From positions 1 to 64,000 of the forward strand of contig JBGQBO010000028.1 in the NCBI GenBank assembly GCA_041494885.1: a stretch of DNA of 64,000 nt, read 5' to 3'. The DNA is from JAIQFV01 sp041494885 (lineage in GTDB: Bacteria; Acidobacteriota; Terriglobia; JAIQFV01). Position numbers and translations under genes: made by a program. The notes under the pieces are model-generated. The model did no database searches. It saw only the letters and a list, made by a program, of their open reading frames with translations, and had not been told where the DNA came from. Below, piece by piece: positions 36,718 to 45,719 of the stretch; within the stretch, counting starts at the first letter, position 1, and each line of letters starts with the position of its first letter.

Positions 36718-36805
36718 TGCAGTCCCGCGCCCAGCGAATCTTCATTTGCTTGCTTAGGGCCAATGATGGACCCACGATTGAGTTGAGGCTCGAAAGTAAT
36801 CCGGC

Positions 36806-38233
36806 TTACTGGATCAGGCCGATCAACGGCCAGTACCAGGCCAGGAGAGCCAGGAGAACAAGGAATTCAAACACCGCCAGGCAAATTCCGACCTTCAGAA
36901 AATCCCGCGCTTGAAAATAACCGAAAGAGAAGCCGGCAATCGTCACCCCCGATTGATAGACGAAAATCTTGCCCGTGAGGGCAAGCGTCCAGGCCAGTCC
37001 TGCCGCCACGGGGCTCCAATGGTGTGCCAACGCAAAGTTGATCACCGTGGGCATGGAGGTGGCGAGCGTTGTGGGGTCGCTGGGCACCAGGATGTGATAG
37101 GCAAAGGAGGTCCAATACAGCACAATGGCAGAGGGAGTAAAGCTGTAAGCCCACGGGCCCCAGACAGTGCCGAGCGCCTGGGTCACAAGGTTGAGAGCAC
37201 CCGTTTTGATTAACCCATCCCCCAGGCTCAAGGCGGAGGCCGTAAAAACAAAGGGGAGAAAGTTGATTTGTTTCAAATCCTCCGGTTCAAGGACACCGAT
37301 TCGCGGTAATGTTGCCAGCAGCGCAACCCCCATCGCGATCATTCCCGGGTGGATGTGATGGATGAAGTCAGTCACCCAAAGGGAGAGCGCCGCCAGGAGA
37401 AAAAGCATGCAGCGCTTCTCAATAGCCCCCCAAGCTTCCTTCCGCGGCGGGTCTGCCGCTGCGGGACCTTCATTGATTTCCGTCTGGAGATGTCCTGCCG
37501 GAAAGAGCCATAAAATTACCAGCCAGCAGGCGAAAAGGCTGCCTAACAAGGCGGGAAGCATGGCGAGGAACCACTGGCTCCAATAAACCGGGGTGCCTCC
37601 GACCTTTTCGATGATGCCCTGGGCCACTATCGTCGAACCGCCCGTAATCATTAATTTGTCAAAGAGTGTTGCGGAAAAAGTCAAGCCGACGAACAGACCG
37701 CGCGCCGGCAGAGTCTCGGGCCCCCAGCCTCTGGCCGTTACGACTCCAAGGCCGATTCCCGCGAGGATGATTACGCGCGCTATCCCGGAGGGCACCAGGA
37801 AGTTCAAGAGAAGGCTCGTCAGAAGAAAACTAAAAACCAGCCGGGAATAAGACACCCCCGAGCGGCCCATCAGCCGGGCAACCAGCCGATGTGCAAGACC
37901 CGTCTTTGTGATCATGAGACCGAACAGGCCCGCTGCAAAAACGAACCAGGCGGAAATGTTAGTGAATCCCCCGAAAGCCGTGGCAGAGGGAACTCCAACC
38001 ACGGTCCAGAAGAGATAACATCCGATGAGTCCTGTGAGTGCATGGGGGAGGACTCGAGCCACCCACATGATCAGCACCAGGAGGCTGATGGCGAGAGCGT
38101 GCCGGGGTTGCGGGTTAATCGAGGCAGGAAGGAACCACAACGTGAGGGGTAGCGCGAATGCCAGACTCAGAACAAGGGTTCTTATCCGAAGTTTCCACGG
38201 ACTCCTGGCATCGTCAGCAGGGGATGTCATCAT
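36806..38233 (-). CDS. SLC13-family (DASS) anion/dicarboxylate permease
   Basis: A membrane transporter of about 475 residues with 11-12 helices. Signature regions of the divalent-anion:Na+ symporter group are present: SAWFVFAAGLFGLMITKTGLA, the hairpin-like repeats LLNFLVPSGIARVIILAGIG and FAYHILVPSDPTTLATSMPTVI (the S-N-T-like loops replaced here by PSGIAR and PSDPTT), and ending FLVLLALLAWYWPLIGLIQ. The start is taken at ATG 38233 (MMTSPADD); a GTG at 38305 is also in frame. The substrate (succinate, citrate, sulfate and others) cannot be told. The genes that follow on the minus strand are not clearly linked to it. Confidence 0.85.
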   Translation of the reverse strand: MMTSPADDARSPWKLRIRTLVLSLAFALPLTLWFLPASINPQPRHALAISLLVLIMWVARVLPHALTGLIGCYLFWTVVGVPSATAFGGFTNISAWFVFAAGLFGLMITKTGLAHRLVARLMGRSGVSYSRLVFSFLLTSLLLNFLVPSGIARVIILAGIGLGVVTARGWGPETLPARGLFVGLTFSATLFDKLMITGGSTIVAQGIIEKVGGTPVYWSQWFLAMLPALLGSLFACWLVILWLFPAGHLQTEINEGPAAADPPRKEAWGAIEKRCMLFLLAALSLWVTDFIHHIHPGMIAMGVALLATLPRIGVLEPEDLKQINFLPFVFTASALSLGDGLIKTGALNLVTQALGTVWGPWAYSFTPSAIVLYWTSFAYHILVPSDPTTLATSMPTVINFALAHHWSPVAAGLAWTLALTGKIFVYQSGVTIAGFSFGYFQARDFLKVGICLAVFEFLVLLALLAWYWPLIGLIQ

Positions 38234-38703
38234 CAACAGAATCTGCTTCCTCGGCAAGACCGGTGCTGAACATTCGAAGATAGGAGGGATTCTCCTATTC
38301 TCCACTTCCCAGATGACGGGGGCCCTCTTCGTTTGTGGATTCGCGCCGAAGCAGCGAGGCGAAATCGGTGTGCGAGCAATTCACACTCTGCCCCTTGGGC
38401 CGAAGTGTTCTTTTCTCTTCAATCGAAGATGTTAACTCACAAAATAGCTTGTCACAAGCTCTCCGTGTCCAAACGAGGACCCCTTTTTTGTGGGTCCGTT
38501 GGCCCGGAGAAAGGCTGCGAGAAAGCCTTCAACCCTTTTCCTTGTTCAATCACGGCTCACAACGGATTAATTTCGCCCCGCTTCTGGTTGTCCTTTTCTT
38601 GTCGCCTTGAGAAAATCAAATAAGCCTTTGAAACTGCTTCCTTTGCGGGGCGGTCGCGGGTTATTCTTTCACGGAATTTTCTAAATCGATGGAGAGGAAA
38701 AAG
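38234..38703. other. 470-base divergent intergenic region before the polyamine operon
   Basis: It separates the SLC13 permease (minus) from the deoxyhypusine-synthase-like gene (plus). It has a small odd-centred palindrome AGCTTGT-C-ACAAGCT (38446-38460) and a hairpin AAGGCT-N7-AGCCTT (about 38516-38534). The ribosome site GGAGAGG at 38691-38697 decides the next start. No polyamine riboswitch-like structure is evident. Confidence 0.4.
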
Positions 38704-39888
38704 ATGCCAAACAAGAAATCAGAGTGCCCAGGGAAAGAAAAATATCTTGCAGGGAAAAGAATTCTGCCCGAGCCGATTTCAAAAGAGACGGACATCGCCC
38801 GGTTAGTCGACAACATGGATGCTTACAACGGCGGTCGATTAAGGGCGGCCTGCCACTTAATTAAGAATGAGTATTCCAAGGACGATGTAACAGTGGGATT
38901 GAGTTTGGCCGGCGCTTTGATCCCGGCCGGGTTGGGCCGTTCCGCCATCATTCCTTTGATGAATCATGGTTTTGTCGACTGGATCGCTTCCACGGGCGCC
39001 AACATGTATCACGATTTGCATTTTGCATTCAATATGCCCATGCACCGCGGCAGCCATACCGTGGATGATGTCGACTTGAGAGACAAGGGCATCACCCGGA
39101 TCTATGACATTTTGTTCGACTATGAAGATGTCTTGATGGAAACGGACCGGAGATTAAGAAAAATCATGGTGAGACCCGAATTTCAGAAGGAGATGGGGAC
39201 GAGAGAGTTCTATCATCACCTTGGCAAGGTCATGAATGAACACGAGCGGGAAAACAATCTCGGAGAGGTCAGTGTGGTAGCGGCCGCCTACCGGAACGGG
39301 ATTCCTGTGTTCACCTCTTCACCGGGGGACTCCACCATTGGCATGAATGTGGCGGGCCTGGAGCTCCTCGCCGAAGCGGCGGGTTTGCAGGATTTGTTCA
39401 AGTTGAAAATCAACCCCAGCATTGACGTCAATGATTCGACCGCCATCATCCTGAATGCCAAGCGGTACGAGAAGGGAAGAACTGCGGTGATCCTGGCCGG
39501 AGGCGGAAGCCCCAAGAATTTCATGCTCCAGACCGAGCCGCAGATTCAGGAGGTCCTCATGATTCCGGAGGTCGGTCAGGATTACGATATCAACATCACC
39601 GATGCCAGGCCGGACACGGGAGGACTGTCGGGCGCCCCGCCCAGCGAAGCGGCCAGTTGGGGAAAGCTTGATCCGACAAAATTGGATGAGAGCGTGACCG
39701 CCTACCTGGATGTCACGGTGGCCCTCCCGATGATAGCGGCCTATGTCTGTCAGACCACTCGACCCAAGAAACTGAAACGATTGTATGACCGCGGGCAGGA
39801 ACTGCACGAAAAGCTGATCGAGTCCTATCTCGAGAATAACCGGGAAGTTGGAGAATTGAAATCAATGATCCAGAAGCTCTCGGCTTAA
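38704..39888 (+). CDS. speY: Deoxyhypusine synthase-like protein (SpeY-type homospermidine synthase candidate)
   Basis: An NAD-dependent aminobutyl transferase of the deoxyhypusine synthase family. Bacteria lack eIF5A, and bacterial members are proposed to transfer an aminobutyl group from spermidine to putrescine, making homospermidine. Visible motifs: SLAGALIPAGLGRSAIIPLM, the STGANMYHDLHF NAD-site region, SSPGDSTIGMNVAG and VILAGGGSPKNFMLQ with the candidate active-site Lys at residue 271. The start ATG 38704 is fixed by GGAGAGG six bases upstream; an ATG at 38689 includes that site and is rejected. The PLP decarboxylase follows after 24 bases, so the two form a polyamine operon. The gene symbol is by family, not tested. 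Confidence 0.85.
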   Translation: MPNKKSECPGKEKYLAGKRILPEPISKETDIARLVDNMDAYNGGRLRAACHLIKNEYSKDDVTVGLSLAGALIPAGLGRSAIIPLMNHGFVDWIASTGANMYHDLHFAFNMPMHRGSHTVDDVDLRDKGITRIYDILFDYEDVLMETDRRLRKIMVRPEFQKEMGTREFYHHLGKVMNEHERENNLGEVSVVAAAYRNGIPVFTSSPGDSTIGMNVAGLELLAEAAGLQDLFKLKINPSIDVNDSTAIILNAKRYEKGRTAVILAGGGSPKNFMLQTEPQIQEVLMIPEVGQDYDINITDARPDTGGLSGAPPSEAASWGKLDPTKLDESVTAYLDVTVALPMIAAYVCQTTRPKKLKRLYDRGQELHEKLIESYLENNREVGELKSMIQKLSA

Positions 39889-39912
39889 GGAAACCAGGGG
39901 GGGATCATCGCC

Positions 39913-41043
39913 ATGAAAAAGGATTTGCTCGCGTTAGCCGAAAAGCATGGAACGCCTCTGTTTATTCTCGATCACAACAAGTTGTGGGAAAACTACTGGA
40001 GGTTCAAGAAATGCCTGCCGCGAGTCCAATGCTATTACGCCGTCAAGGCGAATTCAAATCCGGAGATCATCAAGACCCTGTTCAATGAAGGCTGTAGTTT
40101 CGATGTGGCTTCCTACAATGAGTTCATGCAGATTCACAAGTATGTCAGGGGCTTTGAGAAAAAAGACAAAGAATTCTTTATTTGGGACAAGATTATTTTT
40201 TCAAACACCATCAAAGACTGGAGAACCTTACGGAAGATCAAACGCTACCGGCCCCTGGTGACGTATGACAATAGCGATGAGCTGAAAAAAATTAAGAAAC
40301 ATTGTAGTTCGGCCGGGCTGGTCTTAAGACTCAAAGTCCCGGATACCGGCTCCCAGGTCGAGATGAGCTCAAAATTTGGGGCCGAAACGGGAGATGCCCA
40401 TCATCTGATCCGCCAAGCCTTTGAGGCAGGAATGGTGGTGGAAGGATTAAGCTTCCATGTCGGAAGCCAATGCACGAATTTTGATAACTACACCGCGGCC
40501 CTGGCCATTACCTCCGATATTTTCAATGAGGCCCGGAAGAAGGGTTTCAACCTGAACATCGTGGACATCGGGGGAGGATTCCCCGTCCCTTACGACAGCC
40601 AGGTTCCTCAGTTCGAAGAGCTGGCCGCCATTATTAACTCGGAATGCGAACGCCTGTTTCCCAAGGACATCGAGATTATTGCGGAGCCGGGGCGATTCAT
40701 GGTGGCGACCGCCGCGATGTTGATCACGGAAATCATCGGGAAGGCCCGGAGAGAGGGGAAGGTCTTTTATCATATCAATGATGGGGTCTATCAGACATTT
40801 TCCGGGGTGGTTTATGATCATTGGATTCCCAATTTCCGCTCGTTCCGACGCGGGAAAGAGGAGGTGTGTGCTGTCGTCGGACCGACCTGCGACAGCTTTG
40901 ACAAGATTTCCCTGTCTGTACAACTGCCCGGGAATTTGGACATTGGGGACTATCTCTATACCGAAAACATCGGGGCATACAGCATGGCTTCCTCAACCAC
41001 ATTTAACGGTTTTGTCGGCGCAAGAATCATTCATCAGCATTAA
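39913..41043 (+). CDS. Ornithine/lysine decarboxylase, fold type III PLP enzyme
   Basis: An alanine-racemase-fold decarboxylase of the eukaryotic-ODC/bacterial-ODC-LDC group, 376 residues. The PLP lysine is K45 in CYYAVKANSNPE; HVGSQC, the phosphate-binding VDIGGGFPVPYD, IIAEPGRFMV, and VGPTCDSFDKI (catalytic Cys-Asp of the partner subunit) follow in the family order. The GPTCDS form fits ornithine or lysine decarboxylase rather than carboxynorspermidine decarboxylase. It would supply putrescine or cadaverine to the deoxyhypusine-synthase-like enzyme encoded 24 bases upstream. A purine-rich AGGGGGGG precedes the start by nine bases. Confidence 0.9.
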   Translation: MKKDLLALAEKHGTPLFILDHNKLWENYWRFKKCLPRVQCYYAVKANSNPEIIKTLFNEGCSFDVASYNEFMQIHKYVRGFEKKDKEFFIWDKIIFSNTIKDWRTLRKIKRYRPLVTYDNSDELKKIKKHCSSAGLVLRLKVPDTGSQVEMSSKFGAETGDAHHLIRQAFEAGMVVEGLSFHVGSQCTNFDNYTAALAITSDIFNEARKKGFNLNIVDIGGGFPVPYDSQVPQFEELAAIINSECERLFPKDIEIIAEPGRFMVATAAMLITEIIGKARREGKVFYHINDGVYQTFSGVVYDHWIPNFRSFRRGKEEVCAVVGPTCDSFDKISLSVQLPGNLDIGDYLYTENIGAYSMASSTTFNGFVGARIIHQH

Positions 41044-41132
41044 AAACGCATCACACGATTTCTGTGGGCCAGCCATTTTTTGAAAAAGGCATCTGGCCAT
41101 AATCTCAAACCTTGCGAGAGACGGGGGGACAC

Positions 41133-41828
41133 ATGGCGAAGAAGGCGACGAGGCTGGAGAGAATTCTAAAGCGGCTGGAGCAACTTTACGGGACGCAAAG
41201 TTCCATCGGCCCCACGGATGCGTATGAGATGGTGCTCTATCGCAACGCTGGTTATCCGCAGTCGGATGACCGCTGCACGAAGGGCTTTGAGGCGCTGAAA
41301 AAGAAGGTTGGGTTGCGGCCGGAAGAAATTCTGGAGGTGCCGCATAAGAAGCTGGCCGAAGTGCTGCGTGCCGGCGGGATGATCCCCGAACTGCGTGCGA
41401 GTCGACTGAAGGAAATTGCGAAGATCGTCAGCACAGAATTCGACGGCGACTTGCACACCGTGTTGAAACGGCCGGCAGCGGAGGCCAGGAAGGCGCTGAA
41501 AAAGTTTCCAACCATCTCGGATGCCGGTGCCGAGAAGATTCTGCTGTTCACGAAGACGGCTGCCGTGACAGCGCTCCCTTCGAATTGCATTCACGTTCCC
41601 CTCCGGCTGGGGTTTGGTGTCGAGAGAAAGAACTGGGCGGCCAGTTATCGCGAGGCGCAGGAAGCGGTCCGCGCGGAGTTGCCGGAGAAGGGTGATGCCT
41701 ATCGACGGGCCTATCTGCTGTTGAAGCGCCATGGCGAGGAGTTGTGCAAGTCCGCGCGACCCCGGTGCGAGGAGTGCCCCGTGTCGGACGAGTGTAGGTA
41801 TTACCTCGGGATGAGAAAAGACGGGTAA
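41133..41828 (+). CDS. Endonuclease III-like HhH-GPD protein with altered active site
   Basis: A DNA-glycosylase-fold protein of 231 residues ending in an endonuclease III-type iron-sulfur loop with spacing C205-x6-C212-x2-C215-x5-C221. The helix-hairpin-helix region reads FPTISDAGAEKILLF (125-139) in place of LPGVGRKTA, with no Lys at the catalytic position. The next motif reads LPSNCIHVPLRLGF (148-161) where EndoIII has VDTHVxRV, so the catalytic Asp is also missing. It should still bind DNA. It could be a divergent glycosylase subfamily with a different nucleophile or a non-catalytic damage sensor. GGGGGGA lies five bases upstream of the ATG. It is 89 bases after the decarboxylase. Confidence 0.85.
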   Translation: MAKKATRLERILKRLEQLYGTQSSIGPTDAYEMVLYRNAGYPQSDDRCTKGFEALKKKVGLRPEEILEVPHKKLAEVLRAGGMIPELRASRLKEIAKIVSTEFDGDLHTVLKRPAAEARKALKKFPTISDAGAEKILLFTKTAAVTALPSNCIHVPLRLGFGVERKNWAASYREAQEAVRAELPEKGDAYRRAYLLLKRHGEELCKSARPRCEECPVSDECRYYLGMRKDG

Positions 41829-41963
41829 TCGACCTGGAGGAGATGACTACAAAGGAACGATTGGGCAAAGATCGGGGGTTGATCTTCTCGCGATAGAAGC
41901 GACTCCGCTGCCCACTCTTTGAGGAATAGCCCCGCTTTTCGGATTCGATGGAGTCCATAATCA

Positions 41964-43622
41964 ATGAAGCTACGTCTCGCCTGTGTCGCGATTGCAAGCA
42001 TCGCTTTTATTCTGATGGGCTTCGCACAGTCCCCGCCTGACAAATCTGGAGACCCAATCCCATCGCAGACTTCGACTCTCTTGGCGGAAGCGCTGCAACT
42101 CTACTGGACGGGAAAGTTGGATCTCGCATTCCAAAGCTACCAGGCCATTCTCCAACGGGATCCAAAATCCGGAGATGCGTATGCCGGACTTGCCCGCGTG
42201 TACCTGAAACAGGAAAAGGTTCAGGAGGCCTATGAGGCCGCTTCATGCGGCATCGCTGCGGGGAGCGGTTCCACGGCGGCTCAGGTCGCACTGGGCGAAG
42301 TCTACTTTCGTCAAGGCAAAATCAGTCAAGCTGAGAAGGAATTTGTCAGGCTTGCGAATTCGGGTGGGCCGAACGCGCGCATTTGCCTGGGTTTGGCACG
42401 AATCTATCAAGCGGCATCGCTTTACAAGCGGGCCAAAGCCATGATCGACAGAGCGCACGAGCTTGATCCTTCGGACCCTGACATCTTGAAATTCTGGGTG
42501 AGCACGTTGAAACGATCTGAACAAATCAGACTCCTCGAAGGTTTTTTATCGGTCGAGACCAGCGATGGCCCCGAGATCCGCGAGGTGCTGGCGCGGCACC
42601 TGGAGCTCCTCAGGGAGCAGGAAGGACATCCCCACCACCGTTGTAGAATTGCGAACAATGGCACCGCCACTGAAACTGAACTCACGCCCATGTTGACAGA
42701 CCCCACTCACATCCGCGCTTTCGGATTGAATGTGAAGATTAATGGATACGGATCACGCCTTCTCCTGGATACGGGGGCCAGTGGTCTTCTGATCAAAAAA
42801 TCAGCGGCCGATAAGGCCGGTATCAAGCCGGTCGGGGAATCGAAGATTTACGGAATAGGAGACAAGTCGCCTCAGGGGAGCTATTTCGGATATGCGAAGT
42901 CCATTCGTATCGGAGGCCTCGAGTTTCAAGATTGCCTGGTCGAAGTGAGCGCGGAACGGTCTGTGCTCGGTGATGATGGTCTCGTGGGCGCCGACATATT
43001 TTCCAACTTTTTGGTGTCCATCGATTTTCCGGACCGAAAATTGAAACTCAGCGAATTGCCCAAACGACCGCAGGACCCATCGAGGCCGGTGACCCTCCAG
43101 ACCGAAAGTTCCGGCGATCCGTTTCCTCAAGATCAGCAAGAAGAGACCTCCTCGCAAGGGAAAACGGTTGGACAATCAGGCCCCCAGGACCGCTATATTG
43201 CCCCGGAAATGAACTCTTATACGCCCATTTTTCGCTTCGATCATGCGCTGCTCATCCCCACCCGGATCGGCGACGCACCCTCCAAGCTGTTCCTGATTGA
43301 CACTGGCGCCACCTCCAACTTCATAACCCCTGAAGCGGCACGTGAGGTCACGAAAGTGCATGCCGACCGGGACACTCAGATCAAAGGCCTCAGCGGCAAG
43401 GTCAATGAGGTGTACCGTGCCGACAAGGCTGTGCTCCAGTTCTCTCGTTTTCGGCAGGAAAATCAGGACCTGATCTCGTTCGATCTCTCCAGGTTGAGCA
43501 AGTCAATCGGGACCGAAGTGTCGGGGGCCCTGGGATTCTCGACGTTACGCCTGTTCGAAATAATAATTGACTACCGCGATGGTCTGGTCGACTTTCATTA
43601 CGATGCGAATCGGGACCGTTGA
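41964..43622 (+). CDS. Secreted TPR protein with two retropepsin-like aspartic protease domains
   Basis: A 552-residue exported protein. Signal peptide (LACVAIASIAFILMGFAQS), three or four TPR helices (about 35-170, e.g. SGDAYAGLARVYLKQEKVQEAYEAA), then a retropepsin-like domain with LLLDTGASGLLI (Asp269) and ILGDDGLVGADIFSNFLVSIDF-like flap region, a Gln/Ser-rich linker (about 365-410) and a second domain with FLIDTGATSNFI (Asp446) and VSGALGFSTLRLFEIIIDY. Each single-domain retropepsin normally dimerises, so two DTG motifs in one chain could form one bilobal active site. The substrate is unknown. The ATG is preceded by GGAG at 12 bases, a weak site. Confidence 0.85.
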   Translation: MKLRLACVAIASIAFILMGFAQSPPDKSGDPIPSQTSTLLAEALQLYWTGKLDLAFQSYQAILQRDPKSGDAYAGLARVYLKQEKVQEAYEAASCGIAAGSGSTAAQVALGEVYFRQGKISQAEKEFVRLANSGGPNARICLGLARIYQAASLYKRAKAMIDRAHELDPSDPDILKFWVSTLKRSEQIRLLEGFLSVETSDGPEIREVLARHLELLREQEGHPHHRCRIANNGTATETELTPMLTDPTHIRAFGLNVKINGYGSRLLLDTGASGLLIKKSAADKAGIKPVGESKIYGIGDKSPQGSYFGYAKSIRIGGLEFQDCLVEVSAERSVLGDDGLVGADIFSNFLVSIDFPDRKLKLSELPKRPQDPSRPVTLQTESSGDPFPQDQQEETSSQGKTVGQSGPQDRYIAPEMNSYTPIFRFDHALLIPTRIGDAPSKLFLIDTGATSNFITPEAAREVTKVHADRDTQIKGLSGKVNEVYRADKAVLQFSRFRQENQDLISFDLSRLSKSIGTEVSGALGFSTLRLFEIIIDYRDGLVDFHYDANRDR

Positions 43623-43998
43623 CTCTCCACTCGGCGGAGTGGACGACCTTTGGAGGCAGAGCGTGCTTCCTTTAGTGTTGATCCAGCACATTGGAGTTTG
43701 CTGCTAACCCGTCTGAAATCGGTCCCATTGGATGTGAACTCCCAGGCCCACTTCCTGGAGGGCTGATGTGTGCGATGAGAAGCCAGGCATCCTCCACCCG
43801 AGCTGAAACGGCATCCACAATAGATCGCACGCGGCCTCACAGCCATTGTATGCGCCAACCAGCGAGCCTGTTGAATTCGGGCTCTTTGTTCGAACCGTGC
43901 TCGAATTGGAATCGGGAAGAACTCCCCTTTACTCCTGAAACGTTGAACCCACTCATCCCATCGAATATAATGAACACGTACGGATAGGGAGGTATCCT
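43623..43998. other. Intergenic region with a stop-proximal hairpin
   Basis: Just after the protease-like gene, CCACTC-GGCG-GAGTGG (43627-43642) forms a perfect 6-bp stem, but it lacks a T-run. The rest shows no gene, and AGGGAGG near 43986-43992 is the ribosome site of the next gene. Confidence 0.45.
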
Positions 43999-45669
43999 GT
44001 GCCTCTTGTGTTCATTGCTTTCCTCCTCCTGACACCATTTTTGTTTGAGCAAGAGAGCCAAACCCCGAAAGGCTTGTCTCCTCTTGAGGCGATGAGCGAA
44101 CCCACACCTCCGCAACCCACGGCGGAACTGCGTAAACGTGCCAAGATCCTGCTGGAGACTGCTGAAGTCGAGTCCAAAGCACTCCAGGGGGGCATGCGGG
44201 CTTTCACCCTCTTGCAGCTGGGACGCGCCTTTGAAAGCTCAGATAAGAAAAAGGCGGTGACTCTATTGAACGAGGCTTTTACCGCTGCTTCGACCATGGT
44301 TGAGCCTGCGGAAAACGCTGACCGTGAGCCAGCCCCATCGGGCCCACGCAGCAGCAAAGGCGAACTTGAAGACGAGATCGTGCAGGTGATATGCAATCTC
44401 GCACCGGATCGCGCAGAGGAATTGCTGACACTGATGGAACCCAGGTATCGCGCGAACGTCGTTCGGATACTTCTCGAAAGGTACGAGGAAAGAAAGCAAT
44501 ATGATCGCGCCTTGGAATTGGTGAAGCGTGCGGCCGAGGGTGGAGAGTTTCCATACAGCGCTGCCGACCGGCTCCTCGCCATCCTGCCGAAGGAAATGGC
44601 GATGGAAAGACAACATCTTTTTGCCATCGCCTTGCTCAGTTTTCGTGATCGCCCACCGGTTATTAGATCCTACTTTGAATCAGGCTTTTTAGACCTGGTG
44701 GTACGTCACTGGCGTGACTTGCCCCTTTCCATGGTGCGGGCCGCACTGGATTTGATTTTACGCCCGCCCGAGGACGAGTCGGCGAGCCAGAACAAAGGCT
44801 ATAGAGTTAGTAGCAACGGTAGGGGAATCTATTTTACTTCTCAATATGAGTATCGGCTGTTTCAGGTTATGCCCATCCTACGGCAGATCGATGAATCAGC
44901 CTACAATGCCGCGCTGGAGGAAAGAAAGAATCTAAGAGCTATGATGGAGCGCTATCCGGATGGATGGACCTCGTTTCTTAGTTCGGAGCGTGCGGCACCG
45001 GATTCAAGAGTGATATCTACCCGTCGACGTTCCCCGGGTGTCTTGATGGTCACCGGCGATTCTCAGAGCGGCAGCTTTGTCATTACGCTCAATCAGAGTG
45101 GGCCCGGTGAGCAGGTGGAGTTTTCTGATATCTACACGCACCCTGAGGAGGCCATCGCGAAGGCAGTGCAATTGTCCGACCAGATGGCCCGCACGAGCGC
45201 GCTGGAATGGATTGCCAGCTTTACACTAACGGTGAATCCGGATGCCGCGAGGACCGCGATCGGGAAACTGCTCGAGACACCGGACCTCCGACTCAATCAA
45301 GAAGCCAATTTACTGCAGAAGGCAGCGACTATGTACATGAGGTTGGGAGACAATGAGGCCGCGCTCGAAGCCGTCAAGAAGGGTGCTGCGATCACGAGGA
45401 AGGTCTACGAGATCGAGATGAACGGTTCTGACCCCAATCAGGCCCTCAAAGCTTACTGGGTCTCCAGCCACACGTGGCGCAGGTTGATTCGCCTGGCCGC
45501 CCAACTCTCGCCCAATGTCGCTGTCGCCCTGGTGGATGCAATCCCGGACCCCGATATCAAGGCCACCGAGCGCATCGCCCTGGCAAGTGCGTGGCTGGGG
45601 CTGCCTTCTGTCGATTCCCCTGTCATCGTGAAGACAAAAAAATGGCCGTTTAACCCGCCTTCCCCTTAG
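43999..45669 (+). CDS. Secreted protein of unknown function
   Basis: A 556-residue exported protein starting at GTG 43999; the strong AGGGAGG six bases before it supports the GTG. It opens with MPLVFIAFLLLTPFLF, a signal segment. The N-terminal third has helices ELRKRAKILLETAEVESKALQGG and KKAVTLLNEAFTAAS; a low-complexity linker (GPSSKGELEDE-like) follows; the middle has ALDLILRPPEDE and later MARTSALEWIASFTLTVNPDAA, and the last part has TPR-like ANLLQKAATMYMRLGDNEAALEAVKKG. I know no function. Such helix-repeat secreted proteins recur in Acidobacteria. It is convergent with a lipoprotein gene. Confidence 0.7.
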   Translation: MPLVFIAFLLLTPFLFEQESQTPKGLSPLEAMSEPTPPQPTAELRKRAKILLETAEVESKALQGGMRAFTLLQLGRAFESSDKKKAVTLLNEAFTAASTMVEPAENADREPAPSGPRSSKGELEDEIVQVICNLAPDRAEELLTLMEPRYRANVVRILLERYEERKQYDRALELVKRAAEGGEFPYSAADRLLAILPKEMAMERQHLFAIALLSFRDRPPVIRSYFESGFLDLVVRHWRDLPLSMVRAALDLILRPPEDESASQNKGYRVSSNGRGIYFTSQYEYRLFQVMPILRQIDESAYNAALEERKNLRAMMERYPDGWTSFLSSERAAPDSRVISTRRRSPGVLMVTGDSQSGSFVITLNQSGPGEQVEFSDIYTHPEEAIAKAVQLSDQMARTSALEWIASFTLTVNPDAARTAIGKLLETPDLRLNQEANLLQKAATMYMRLGDNEAALEAVKKGAAITRKVYEIEMNGSDPNQALKAYWVSSHTWRRLIRLAAQLSPNVAVALVDAIPDPDIKATERIALASAWLGLPSVDSPVIVKTKKWPFNPPSP

Positions 45670-45719
45670 CTGCGAGATCAGACAAGAGACCGGGGGTATG
45701 CGCCACCCGCTCCCACCTT

